The notes beneath the pieces were generated by a model. It was not told the origin of the DNA. It did no database searches and saw only the letters and a program-made list of their open reading frames with translations. From contig NC_070567.1 in NCBI RefSeq assembly GCF_026914185.1, positions 2,940,001 to 3,004,000 of the forward strand: a stretch of 64,000 bases of DNA, read 5' to 3'. The translations under genes were made by a program, and so were the position numbers. This document shows positions 21,145 through 33,141 of the stretch, one piece after another; the first letter of the stretch is position 1, and each line of letters begins with the position of its first letter. Source of the DNA: Puccinia triticina (taxonomy: Eukaryota; Basidiomycota; Pucciniomycetes; Pucciniales; Pucciniaceae).

Positions 21145-22426
21145 ATGAATTCCACACGGGCACCCAACCACCCCGTTACCTTTTCAAGTCATTTGGAACC
21201 GCTGGCCGAGGTATGTCCCCCCACTCCCGACACATACCTGACCTGTACTTATTTCCATGTGCAGTCCACCTTCGATAGTGTTTGCGCGAATCAGTACGGT
21301 TTTGTTAAAACTCCGAGCTATTTTCAATGCGGAGGCACCAACGAAGATAAAGATGAAAACTTTGAGGTCGAGCTTATTACGAATACCGCTCTCACTAACA
21401 TATTGGAGCCTGAGTTCATCTATTCTATCAGCGGCAAGATGATTGCCACTAATGACGGATCACCACCCTCCCTCACCTACAACCATGAGGTTGTGACCCA
21501 AGTCTGTCCGAGTGGTCTGGATCAGCCGAGCTTCACGAATAAGACTTTCATCACGAGCCTCAGCATGATTACCTCGCGACAAGAAGTCGTCTCGGACGTC
21601 CCAAACACGGGTGCCAGCTTGGAAGTTGTAGTATCTCACTCTGACTGGGACTCTGAAGTGAGCAATTTGTCCTGCGTTCAACTTCACCGACTACCGCACT
21701 CTGATATCCATTTGCTGCCTTCCTATCAGAACCGTTGCCTGAAGACCTTCGACATGAAATATGTCATCCTTGGCACTAAAAATTTAATTAAAACACACGG
21801 TCTATACGTTGTTGGACGAGAGGTCAAGATTATTGGCCGTCTTGTTGATTTCGATATGGTGAACAGCATGGCCGTCGTTTTGGTATGCCACCACACTGGT
21901 TTTCTTCAACCTCTTACACAACAACCTGACAGGTGTCTCACGTGAGCATAACCAACGGACATCAAATTGGAAAATTCAAACCTACCGGGACAAACCTGTC
22001 CTCGCCTGTAGGAGGAGACTCGAAAAAAAAATTGTTCGTTGAACTCAACACAGCTGCGCACCCAAACTGACACAATTTTTCCGTTCATACAGGACAAAGT
22101 TTTCCCCAAAGGCGGTCCTCCGCGGCCCTGCCTTGGACGGGTCGCCATCAGCAGGCACATCGAAGAATGGAGCTGTCCCCCTCGCTCGTTGGCCGGCAAA
22201 GCCCCTAACTCCCACCCGTCAAGACCCAATCACCACCTCCACCAAGGGTAAAGAGAAAGCCGTGGCGCCTTCCGACGATGAGGAAGAAGACTTGTTCAAC
22301 AATGACCCGGACCACGATGTTGAGCAAGACGTCGAGCCAAGCAGTCCGCCGCCGGCGGGACCAAAACGAGGCCGTCCCCGAAAATCAATTCTCCAAGACG
22401 CTGCCAAACGCATGAAAAAGTTCTGA
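21145..22426 (+). CDS. Helitron accessory protein 1, OB-fold-like with AT-hook tail
   Basis: The first exon, from ATG 21,145 to about 21,882, encodes strand-rich sequence with two OB-like segments (EFIYSISGKMIATN; YVVGREVKIIGRLVDFD). An intron GTATGC..CTGACAG leads in frame into VSHVSITNGHQIGKFK. The last exon ends in an acidic stretch (SDDEEEDLFNN) and a basic tail with an AT-hook core (PKRGRPRKS) and stop at 22,424-22,426. The middle splice junction is not resolved. By analogy with the RPA-like proteins of some Helitrons I infer single-strand DNA binding during transposition. The OB assignment comes from motif pattern only and needs structural comparison. Confidence 0.5.
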
Positions 22427-23495
22427 ATGGCGCAGGGACCGCCGGCCATTACCACCCTACCCGAAATCCCGACGGGTTGGCATCATTAAAGCTTGTATCA
22501 CGGGGCCCCTTGTAAATATACCTCCGAATGTTTTCGGCGGAATGAGCCATCCAGTCTCATGGCCTTTGACTGAATTCACCAAACATGTATATAGATTTTG
22601 TAAATAGCACAGCGCTTTAGCATTGCATGTACGTGGCCCCAAACGCTTTAGAGTACAACTCAAGCGCGATATGCTGGTGTCCCCCCAAGTACTCAATGGT
22701 TGAATGCTTTCTGCCATCAAATTCGATTCGCCTGGTGGCTAATTATCAACACCCACTAATGCTTAACAGACGGAGTCGGCCCCACACCTTACGGAAGGTG
22801 TCGGCGTAATGCCAGAGCTCACTGGTGCGCCGTGAGGATTGTGCTTCGGGCACCTACACAAGCTCAGCCTAAGATGACGCCAATGCACGCGAATAAGGTG
22901 TCAATCGGGTCCTTGTTGGTCCTCAGGCTGCCACACTGATCGGTATCGAGTTGAATCACAAACTCCACTCTTGCCTCGCCCGATTTTAGAATGCGCAATG
23001 TGCCACGGGGGCTAAGGTGATCTCATCATCAAAATTGCCCCCTATACCCGGCATATTAAGTTTACCATGAAGCTCCTACTCAAACAGGACCACTGGACCG
23101 GAATTGTGCATGACAATCCTTACCAATATAGGTCGATTGGGCGTAATATTGCATGACAAGCCCGGGCCTTGAGGACCTGACCCAAATCATCAACTCAATA
23201 TTTTATCGCACGCGAAATTGATCGCACCCTTCGACAAACGTGTTGGCCTAAATACACTCGATTCAACCGGCCCTCACATTCTATGTCGCCACGGGCACGG
23301 GCCTGCAACGTGGAATAGACCGCGCTTCGCTTCAAAAAAACCTGCAAGTTCAACCCCACTCGTTTGACTGCCAGTTTTGGGAGCACTTAAAATATCTACA
23401 CGCACGCATATTCAGCCAGATTTCCTACCCAAACTACATAATCCATCGCCAGCGAACTTTCTGAACCGCAGAGACCGAAACACCAACAGCATCAA

Positions 23496-26400
23496 ATGAT
23501 TGAAACCAAAGGGAAAGTTTGGAACAGTACTCATCCGTCATATGAAGCGTCCCTCCGCAACTGTTCTTCTTATTCTGTCCCACATAGTCTCGGACAATGC
23601 ACTCATGAATGTACCAAGTGCGGGGCGCTACACTTCAAGGACGAGTGCACCATTGCCGATCGCTCAAAAGCTGAAACTTCGTACTCGATGTGTTGTCAAA
23701 AGGACAAGGTCACTTTGCCGTCGACGGACCCCTCAGCTCGTGAATATCCAAGCTTCATGCAGAAACTCCTGCAATCCGTTGATAAGAGTAAGTTCCTCCA
23801 CTCGATATTGCACAAATTTATACTGACTTTTGGCTGTGAGCAGAGTCGAAAGATTACCAAGGCTCCCTGCGAATGTACAACAACGCGCTCTCCTTCACTT
23901 CACTTGGCGCCAACGTCGATCCCTCGGTTCAAGGGCCATTCGGGATCAATGTATTCAAAATATCTGGCGCCTTGACCCACCAAATCTCTAGCATCGAACC
24001 GGCAAAAGGGACCGATCCTGGGTTCGCGCAAATTTACGTCGTAGGCGATAAAGGACTCGGAGAAGCCCAATATCGTATTGAGAAAGCGCAAGGGCGTGCT
24101 GGGAACACGGGCAGAGGGTCAAATATGGAGCCTGGGTTAATATTGAAACTTGTTCAATTTTTATCGGCGAACAATCCGTACGCCAAAGTGTTCCGGTCCG
24201 CGAAGGACATTCTTGAGCGCCGCAACGCAATGACTTTGAAGCTGCAAGGTGTCCCAAAGTCGGGCGTAGATCCCAAACAATACAACTGCCCTACTGCTAA
24301 CGAAGTCGCCATGGTCGTACAGGGCGCCGGAAACGTTATTCAGCCTCGTCAAATTCTGCTTCACCGTAAGGACAACAGCCTTGAATGCATCTCGGATACC
24401 CACTCTTCTTACTTTCCTATGCGGTACCCAATTTTCTGGGGAACAACAATGGGATAACTTATTCTGTGCTTCAACGGAAAGGGGTAAGTCAAATGTTCCA
24501 AGGCCTGATTTGACTCAACACATCTGAATTATTATTTTGATCCCATAGTTAAGAAGCGTAAAGTCGGCCCGCTCGAATGGTTTGCGTTCATGCTATTCAA
24601 GAGGAAGGGGCGATTTTCGCCAATTCTGTACGGACGATCACTACTTCAGGAAATCCTGGTTGACATGTGCGTTTGCGTGGAACGGCAAAGGTTGAAGTTC
24701 ATTGTTAGCAACCAAGCAAAACTCAAAGTTGGGACCTATACCCGATTGTTGAAAAGCCTTGAGAACCAAGCTACTATTACCGGCCGATGCGTAATTTTAC
24801 CCGCCACTTTCATCGGCAGTCCTCGCGGCATGGAACAGCTCTACCATGACGCAATGGCAATCACTCAAAAGTTCGGCCCACCTTCACTGTTCATCACAAT
24901 GACCGCCAACCCAAACTGGCCGGAGATAATTGCCGAAATCCCGGTGGGTGACAGTCCGGTTGATCATCCAACACTGGTGACTCGAGTATTTTACCTCAAA
25001 ATGTGTTATTTGCTCTATGTGTTGATTAAGATGGATCGTCTTGGTCGAGTGATTGCCTTTGTCTTCACTATTGAATTTCAAAAGCGCGGATTGCCTCACC
25101 TTCACTTGATGCTTACATTGGACGAGCGGGACCGACCAACAACGCCTGAGGCGATCGACAAAATAGTTTCTGCTGAGATTCCTGACCCAAAATCTTCCCC
25201 AATATTGCACGGTTTGGTAACGGAGTTCATGCTTCACGGGCCATGTACAAGCCGACCATGCTGGAACGGAAAGTCTTGCAAGTATGGTTTTCCGAAGCCT
25301 TTTTCGGATAGGACAATTAACATCGATGGAGCTTACCCCGCTTATCGCCGGCGGGATACAGGTCGTTCGATAACTAAGCATACATCAACCTTTGACAACG
25401 GCTCAGTGGTGCCGTATTGCCCCTATCTCACTCGGGCGTTTTGTTGCCACATCAACGTTGAAGTTCCTGCGAACGTAGCAGCCATCAAATATTTATATAA
25501 ATATATAACAAAAGGACATGACAGGCTTTCAATGTCCTTGAGCAGCGACGACGAAGTCCAATCATATATTGATGGGAGATATATCAGCCCCCCGGAAGGT
25601 GAGCAAATGTTCTTCTCGATGTCACTCAACTCTTACTGATTGAACCTCAATTAGCTTGCTGGCGGTTATTCAAGTTCCCTTTGTCAGGAAGGTCACCCGC
25701 GGTCACCCGGCTCAATATCCACGATCAGGACGAGCAGTTAGTCTACTTTGACGGCAAAGAAGGACTTGAAGGCCAAATAAACAGCGGCAAGGCAATCCAA
25801 ACCAGCCTTACCCAATTCATGAAGCTCAACGCAGAAGACGCTGTTGGAGCAGACGGACGCAGGGCTCGAACGCTTTTTTATGAAGAAATCCCTGCGTATT
25901 TTTTGTGGAGTAAGGCAAATAAGGAATGGACTCCGAGGAAAACAAAGGTCGACGTAGTGGGCCGCATCTTCTCCGTCTCCTACCTGGCGGGGGAAAAATA
26001 CTACCTTCGAGTTTTATTGCTCCACCGGAAGGCCTTCACATCATATGACGATATGAAGACGGTGAACGGATCGCTGTGTGACGATTATCGGTCGACTTGC
26101 AATCAGCTCGGCCTCTTAGTCAACGATTTCCTGTACAATGAGGCTTTGAATGAAGCATCGTTTGTGCAGTCCGGATACCAGCTCGCCATGTACTTCGCGA
26201 TGATGTGTGTGCATTCGCCGCCATCCGAGCCGATGGTCCTCTTTGAAAACCATTACCTTAACTTTACGGACGATTGCTGCCGGGTCGACATGACCAAGCG
26301 CCACAGCCGTCAGCTCGACAACTCGGAACGACGGGTACTAGCGCTATTCCGCGTGGAAACGCTTATATCAGGGATGGGTTCATCTATGTCGACGGTGGGG

Positions 26401-27915
26401 TTGAAGACGACGCGCAAGGAGCGGAGGTTGCTTGCGACGATTGAGGCAGAGAAGTGCGGGCTTGAAGACCCGAACGTGATCCGGGGAAGGCTAGACCGGA
26501 ATCTCGCGTCATTCAACCATCGTCAGCAGATATTCTTCAATGCCGTCGACGACGCTATGAAAAATAGGAAACCTAAATGTTTTTACCTGGATGGCCCCGG
26601 TGGCACAGGCAAAACCTTTCTGCTCAACACGATCATTGACAGGGCGGATTTGGCTGGGGTGAAATTGACGGTTGTGGCTTCGTCTGGGGTGGCTGCGTTA
26701 TTGCTCAAACACGGCCGTACGGCTCATTCCGGTTTCAACATTCCAATCGATGTTGCAGAGGATGCTGAATGCAGTGTTGAATTGGAGACGCACCTGGGCG
26801 ATTGGCTACGGGATACGCGCTTAATTATTTGGGACGAAGTTGTCACCATTCACAGAAATGCAGTTGACGCGGTCAACAAAACTTTGAAGCGCTTATGTCA
26901 ATCGGATTTGGACTTCGGAGGGAAAGTGGTCATCTTCTCCGGCGACTTCAGGCAGATACTCCCTGTTGTGAAGTACAACGATTTCCCTCCCGCCCAATTT
27001 GCCACGATCAAGTCTTCGGCCATCTGGCCCGCAATTGAGAAGTACGGCTTAACGAAGAATATGCGGCTTGCCCAAGGTCGGATGGGAAACTTGACACCAC
27101 AGAATGTTGCCTTCAGCAGAAATCTACTGTGTCTTGGCGAGGGCAGGGGGCAAAAGGCCGACTTCAGCGTTGTGGATTTATCCGGCGTAGCCGTGAAGTC
27201 GTTGGCGACCGCGGCCGAAATGCGGTCGGAATTGATCGCCTTTGTATATGGCGATCTGAGGCCGATCCACGACTCGGGCTTGAGTAGATCAGTCAACTAC
27301 CTGAACAAGCGGTGCATATTGTCACCGCTGAATCGCGACGTGCGCAAGATCAACGAGGATGTTCTGCAAGCCCTGCCTGGAAAATCAATTGTTGTCAAGT
27401 CTCTTGACACGCCGGACCCTGACGCCTTTGGGTCTCTACCCGAGGAGTGTTTAAATAAAATTTCAATATCAGGATTTCCGGAACACGAAATCGTCATGAA
27501 GGTTGGAATGCCGTTAGTCATCATCAGAAATATGGCAATGGAAAAAGGTGTTTGCAACGGGTCGCGCATAGTTGTTGAGGACGTCTTGACCGGGTATATA
27601 ATCGGCAGGCTGATGTCGGGGCCGTTCGCTGGGAATCTCGTGACACTACCGCGTGCAAAGCTGCATAACAAAGGGGATGCGAGATCAGGGCTCTCTTTCT
27701 TCCGTTATCAGTTCCCAGTTGCCCCTGCCTATGCGATGTTGGTCAACAAAAGCCACGGCCAAACTCTGAAAAGAGTTGGTGTTTACCTGGAAACCGACGT
27801 CTTTTCCCATGGTCAACTTTATGTTGCCTTATCTCGCGTGTCTGATGTACGCAACCTACTGGTGGTTAAACCGGCGGCGAGGGCCGGAGTCATGAATGTG
27901 GTTCATAACTCATAA
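23496..27915 (+). pseudogene. Helitron Rep-helicase, four exons, one frameshift
   Basis: Exon 1 (23,496-23,787) encodes the cysteine motif CTKCGALHFKDEC. Exon 2 (23,844-24,483) opens with MYNNALSFTSLG and carries the Helitron N-terminal domain. Exon 3 (24,549-25,598) has the HUH nuclease motif (GLPHLHLML) and the two-tyrosine motif (YLYKYITKG). Exon 4 (25,655-27,915) is a PIF1-type helicase with Walker A DGPGGTGKT, Walker B LIIWDEV and the terminal SHGQTL..VALSRV. Introns 23,788-23,843, 24,484-24,548 and 25,599-25,654 are all GT-AG and keep frame. One break remains: within exon 2 near 24,430-24,446 the frame of YPIFWG does not continue into EQQWDNLF without a 1-base change. The start codon is uncertain. 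The protein would nick, unwind and rejoin the element. Confidence 0.88.
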
Positions 27916-28505
27916 GGCTTTCAATTGCCAAAGTTATCATTTCCGCGCGATCAACTGATGCTCCTTGGGATTAGTTCCTTAGATGTTGCAGGTTGACAGG
28001 AGGCGTCCGGACACTTCCTTGAGTTGGTGATTACAGCCGCAAAGACAGCGCAAACCTTAAGATTATTTGACAGTCGTCTTTGTTTCATTTCTCCCGTGAG
28101 AGAACATTTGTGTCTTGCCAAAGCTTTAGATGCGGCAAATAATTGGCCTTCTGATCACATCATCTGGGTAAATAGGTGCAATGGCATTTGGTGAGAGCAC
28201 AATTTCCGAGTCAAAGCCGGCTCGGCTCGGGGGTGCGGATAAAGTTGGTGCTTAAATTTTTGCCGGGTGTCGGACGGAGGGGGAGAATATGTGTGCCAGC
28301 TCCTTAACCATGACACCGCTGGCATCTTCTCGTCGTGGCGTACGTCTTTTGGTTAAAAAGCCGGTCGTGTTATGAGGGCGATTATGCCCTCGTGATACGC
28401 AAGGTTATTGTTGATGTGCATTAGGTGTAGGGAGTTCATCATACATATAGTTGGGGAGAACAAAAAGGCGCATCGGGTTCGCGTCAAATTATGTTATACA
28501 AGCAA

Positions 28506-29851
28506 TCAAAGCGAACAAAGATAGTGGACAGCGGCGAATGGGCGGGGTGTAATGATGCAATTTATAAAGCTGGGTAACCTCCATCGTGCTGGGGTCATGA
28601 CAGGAAGATGATTCATCCTCGACGAACTTGATCGTGGCGGATAATCTGCCGAATAAGTGTTTACTTGAGTATTCATGAACCCAATGGGAAGGTGGCCAAG
28701 ACTTACCTTGATCCTCATCATTTCATTTTCCGTTTGAAGTGAAGTGAGATATCCTCGGAACCTGACTCGGACACCGGGCTCAAAACCGCCTCTCAGTTCC
28801 AATGGGGCGTCACAATGCGCCATCACTACTCTGATTTTCAAGCCCAACGGGGAATCCTGTACGGTTGTTGTCAATGAACTAGACATTGTGCAACCATTGG
28901 AATTTGCTTTACCTTGATCCCCACATTGACAACAAGTTCATGTTGGGCAACAACAGTGTCATCCTTGTCCATTAGCTCGATAACATCGGTAACGCGTCCG
29001 ACGCCAGTTATGATGAGCCGATTCATTAAATATCGGCAAATGACCGGGTATCGGATCCGGGCAAAAAGCGGGTTTATCTGCCAAGACAAGCCCGTGAAAT
29101 GGTCAATGTGCATCGTCCCGCGGACAATATAAGTTGTGTCCACCTCTAAGTTGTGGCCAAATTCATGAAGGCAGGGAGCAGTTAACTCAACATGTTGTTT
29201 GTTGTTAATGGGGTGGTGGTTGAGGTAACGTGAAATGACGGTACGGGGCGGTCTTATGTAGACTGTGTAATTTTTGTTCAGTTTGCCTATTGCTGATTGA
29301 TCAGTCGCCTGTAGGATGAGTCGGAGTCAGCTCACGTCGGCATCTATGGGCTTATCACTCACAATGTGCTTAATTTGTACCGCGCCTTCAAAAGTCAGCT
29401 CATCAAGAGATTCGTTGTCCGTAACCGCAATTAGGCTGTCCAATTCCGGTTGAGGATATGGCATGACTTGGGGTTTAATGTTGCAAGCTTGTTGGTGGTG
29501 GCAGGGTGAGGTCAAGGGTGGATGTTTTGCCGTATGTTCGATGGATGAAAGTCATCGAGGGAGGACTTGCCGTAGATATAGTGTAACTGGTGGCACGATT
29601 TCCTCCGGAATTATTGTCATTTCATCTGGCTTGCGTGGCACGACCGGTTTGGCTAACGATGTGTAAACTTTGGGTTCGCCTGGGTTAATCGAAAGATGAG
29701 TGTCGACCGGAATGGTCGAGTTAATCAGTAATACAGCAATGCCAGGCAGATCTGCAATGGGACGCGAGCATCGAGTGGCTGAAGCTTGACCCAGAACGTG
29801 TCTCTCGGACAACGGCAATAGTGACCCAAACGCGTGTCGGCCGTAATTCAT
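28506..29851 (-). CDS. Helitron accessory protein 2, OB-fold-like
   Basis: Starts at 29,851 (MNYGRHAFGSLLPLS) and runs through several exons whose joins are only partly resolved. One intron with donor GTGAGC (about 29,340) and acceptor CCTACAG leads into ATDQSAIGKLN and on to VDTTYIVRGTMHIDHF. Strand-rich segments (RLIITGVGRVTDVIELMD; GVRVRFRGYLTSL) suggest OB folds as in RPA1. It converges on the helicase gene and mirrors the accessory gene upstream. Its role is inferred from these patterns and its position. It may be partly decayed. Confidence 0.45.
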
Positions 29852-29952
29852 GATTTATTTGCAGGCAAGATGAGCACATATGTATGTACTTATTAAATAT
29901 GTTTAGTTTTTTTACTACTTGTCAAGGCCCATTGAGCTTGCAGCGGCTAGAA

Positions 29953-29988
29953 TAGCAACCCGATATTTGTTACTTTATCGTTGCGCTA
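29953..29988 (+). other. Imperfect hairpin, candidate Helitron 3' end
   Basis: TAGCAACCCGATA (29,953-29,965) and TATCGTTGCGCTA (29,976-29,988) pair over 9 of 13 positions (TAGC and CGATA arms) around a 10-base loop. Helitrons usually carry a short hairpin just inside the 3' end, but no CTRR follows at the normal distance. Confidence 0.35.
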
Positions 29989-30094
29989 CCGCTATGAGTA
30001 ATGAGTCACCCAGTGTTGCCGTAATGCATGGCTTGCTTGTTACCAATCTCAAGGCTGGATTCCCCAAGTCATAAACACAGCCCCAAGTGATTTT

Positions 30095-31310
30095 TTGCCT
30101 CATGTTCACCAAAGATTACTCTTCATATTGCCTCCGTCTGGACCCCAACTCGAATTGTACTCCAAAGGCCCGGGGAGAGGCCAATTTATTGGATTATGCG
30201 TGCCTGCAGGGGAAAACCTGGATCTAGGGAGAAGCCTTGATCTTTGTTTTCATGGTTGGGTGTGTTTAGTAAACTTGGATGGAGGTGGTGCTGCTGGGTC
30301 TTGAGAGCTTACAACCCTGCAGCGGCGCAGCCGCCTTTGCCTCTAGTATCACATCCAAATCCTCATCCACAGCAGGCACAAGATTTGAACTTTCCAATAG
30401 CATTCAAGGCATCACCAATTCCATTAACTACCGGGTCCACCTTAATAAAATAGTGGGAAGTGGGGGCATGAGGACAGCCTATATCAGCTCAGGTGAAAAC
30501 AGAGCTTCAAGTTGGAATTGAGCACATCAACAACTGGGTAGCAAAAGTCAGGTTAAATGAATCACACCCATCAATTCACCAACATGAAACTGATGCACTG
30601 ATGTATGAAGGCTTATCTTATCTACTCACCCAATTCAAGAAAGAACTCAGTCACTGTGAACACTTGAGAGAAATGCTCAAGAGAAAGGGAAACTCCATTG
30701 AGGTAAGTGATTGTCCCTTGCACCTGAGGTGATATGTTTGATGCCATGCTAACTAAAATATTTTTGCTTCCAATTCATCATCTTCTCCGCCATTTTGTAG
30801 TAGCTGATGGTCCAATCAATTCACCAACAAATGTGCACTTCCTGGAATACTTCTTGCAAGGCCATTATGTCAAATATTCCAGCAAGCATAACTTTTCTGT
30901 GCCTCAAAATCAGCCAGGAATGGACCCTGATTTATTCAAACTCATGAATTCATTCACACACTAGTCATACAATCAATCTAAAGGCAAGAACCTATTCAGT
31001 AACCTGCAGGGTGTGGGCCCAACCCTTACTGATCCCCAGATTGTTGATATGGATCCCAAGTGTGTTCAAAAATCATCTTTTTTTCAATCATCCTCTTATG
31101 ACTTCCACCATTTCTTTTGCTGATGTGTTTCCTTTTAGATCTTGGTCTGATGTGAACACCAGCAGTGAAGCACAGGAAATGAAGTTTGTGAAGCACTACA
31201 TCTGGGAAAAGCAGTGGACTTGAAATGGGTAAAGCCCTGGGGATCACTGGCCCACCTTCTAAAATCCAGAAATGAAGAGCTACCTGAAATCTCTTACTTC
31301 AAAGTTTGAT
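30095..31310 (+). pseudogene. Alpha-type protein kinase relic
   Basis: Fragments in order match the alpha-kinase (MHCK/EF2K) fold: the glycine-rich start IVGSGGMRTAYIS (about 30,451-30,490), the lysine strand NWVAKVR (about 30,533), then VHFLEYFLQGHYVKY, then the signature NLQGVGPTLTDPQIVD (about 30,998-31,045), then a C-terminal piece NEVCEALHLGKAV. The gene is broken. The frame shifts between SGGMRTAYIS and VKTELQVG, a TAG stop lies at 30,962-30,964 before SYNQSKGKN, and further frame changes occur after 31,060. An intron-like GTAAGT..TTTGTAG spans about 30,702-30,798. Alpha-kinase genes are expanded in some rust fungi, which fits, but no function remains here. Confidence 0.8.
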
Positions 31311-31685
31311 TCACTACCCCCTCCACATCACCCATTCAATCCTGGATCAACACAGTTGTAGCATTTTCTTCCAATTTACATTAACAATTCCTCTTGTCAA
31401 TCCATTCATCTTCAACTTTTTTCTTGTCAATACTTATCAAATTGCCTTCTGGATTTCTTTACACATCTTACATTGTCTTTCAAAATTCTTTCAAAATTTG
31501 TATTATACATCCTCAGTCACATTTAACATTTTCTTGTGAATCCCCATCAAATTCCCTGTCCATAACTTGCATCATCTCTCAAACCACTTTCTCATTTTGT
31601 ATTATACATCCTCATTCACATTGTCAATCATATGTGATTTCCGTTGAATTTCCTTTCAAATGACCTTCTCATCTTGCATCAGAGT
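31311..31685. repeat. T-rich imperfect ~100-bp tandem repeat
   Basis: TTGTATTATACATCCTCA(G/T)TCACATT recurs about 100 bp apart (about 31,497 and 31,597), with a weaker unit before. The stretch is T-rich on the plus strand and has no convincing gene. Confidence 0.55.
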
Positions 31686-31689
31686 CTAC

Positions 31690-32275
31690 AAAACAGATTT
31701 TTGCCCCCAACAGTCATGGTTGTTCAACCCCTTGTTGGACATGGTTGTCCCAGGATAGGTCGCGGGACAGCGGCCAATCCGAGGTCTTGTTTGACTCGAG
31801 TCTGACTGAGTGCCTGGCCCGGAGTTCATGGGCTGGTTCTGGGTGGAACGGTCGCGGGCATGCTTCAAACCAGGCATGCGGCATGCTTCAAACCAGGCAT
31901 GCGGGCATGCTTCAAACAAGGCATGGTTGTTCAAAGTTAAAACTGTTGTCGGACATGGTTTTCCGAGGAGAGTTGGGACCGGCGGCCGATCCGAATTCTG
32001 GCCAACTCAGTTCGGAGTGTCTGCTTGCATAAACACACGGTACTGATCAGCGGGCCGAGCCCGGAGTTCATGCGCATGTTCTGGGCGGAAGCATCGGGGG
32101 GCATGCCCTTCAAACCCGGGCAGGTTGTGGACGTATATACAGACTGCAGTATCTATGTACCGCGGCCTGTACTCGGCTCATTTATCTGACACAAGTGTCG
32201 GAATTTGTTTTTCGTTTTCGTTTTGGGTGGCACAACCAATGTCGGGCCAGTCGGCCATAATCAGCAGGACTTGGG
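31690..32275 (-). repeat. Dispersed repeat, inverted partner of 9160-9445, with internal duplication
   Basis: Matches 9160-9445 in reverse orientation. Blocks such as GGACATGGTTGTCC/GGACATGGTTTTCC and CCCGGAGTTCATG occur twice (about 31,735-31,850 and 31,945-32,080), so the unit is partly duplicated. Between them, 31,857-31,927 is a ~23-bp tandem repeat of GGCATGC..TTCAAACCA. Confidence 0.7.
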
Positions 32276-32469
32276 GGTCCAGACCTGATTCATACACAAA
32301 CTTGAACATATTTTAAAAGTTCCTCCTTGCTTGCGAGGCCAGATTCCATTCCTTGATGCACAAGAGACGCTCGATGCTTCTTGGTGCTATGTAGAGGTTG
32401 ATTCGGATACCAACCGCTACCTGGGTACCGCCGTGTTTTTTGACCAAAAACAGGTAGAATACACATCCC

Positions 32470-32646
32470 CTCAATGACCGGCCATCAAGGGGCAGTCTGG
32501 GGATCCCCTCAACGGGATGACCGGTCGTCGAGACATCCCCTCGATGACCGGCCGTCAAGGGGATGTGTACTCCCGATGACCGAAGGTCCAGGAGATTTGT
32601 ACTCCCCTCGACGCGGTCATAGAGAGGAATACACACACATCCCCTC
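32470..32646. repeat. CCGGTCATCGAG-type minisatellite, left of Copia
   Basis: Repeated GATGACCGGCCGTCAAGGGG / CCCCTCGATGACCGG units, many in inverted pairs. The same motif continues right of the Copia element at 44,403-44,530 and reappears at 62,640-62,760. Confidence 0.75.
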
Positions 32647-32877
32647 TGAAGAGCAAAGATATCAGGATACGGCGAGATGAGATGGAAAAACTCCCCCAAG
32701 GGAAGAATAAGATTGCACCACGAGTAGAATATATATACAAGGTTGATTATGTAATTGGGTTGATGAGAAGAAACGTATAAAACCATAATGAAACTATGTG
32801 GTAAAGTATGTGATGAAGTAATGAAAATATGTAAAACAATGATAATAGTGTGATACCTAAAATGACGTGCCATAACA
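32647..32877 (-). repeat. Copia 3' LTR
   Basis: 231 bp, TGAAGAGC..CATAACA on the plus strand. It is the uninterrupted copy. Confidence 0.92.
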
Positions 32878-32889
32878 CTCCCCCCCTCA
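32878..32889 (-). other. Copia polypurine tract
   Basis: The minus strand reads GAGGGGGGGAG directly before the 3' LTR. Confidence 0.8.
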
Positions 32890-33141
32890 ACAACCCCAAA
32901 AAAACAGAAAACAAAGAGAACAAAGAGCCAAAGAATTGAAGGAAAACATAAAATCTGAACAGAGATAGCAAACGTAAGAAACAGATGAAAGAAAACAGAA
33001 ACACACAAAGAGAAAAATTGAAATAAGAACTGAGATGACTGATGACGAGGGGGAAAATCCAGAAAACGCGCCAACAAAACGAGACCATTAACAACCTGAA
33101 GAGACCGACAAGGATGCTGGAAAGGAATAAAGCATTGTTGG

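Larger units (their letters stand above)
20312..29990 (+). mobile_element. Helitron (rolling-circle transposon), main part
   Basis: Defined by the Rep-helicase gene at 23,496-27,915, flanked by a plus-strand gene (21,145-22,426) and a convergent minus-strand gene (28,506-29,851) that both look like single-strand-DNA-binding OB-fold proteins. Exact ends are not determined: I find no convincing 5' TC end or 3' CTRR end. An imperfect hairpin at 29,953-29,988 is the best 3' candidate. Gypsy-1 lies in or next to the 5' side. Bases 22,430-23,490 and 27,916-28,500 contain no recognised gene. Confidence 0.75.

Noticed and set aside
21460..21687. Minus-strand frame opposite Helitron accessory gene 1
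   Set aside because: Shadow of the 266-codon plus-strand frame, with no domain.
29947..29950. CTAG as the Helitron 3' terminus
   Set aside because: It lies before, not after, the candidate hairpin and is followed by A rather than the expected T.
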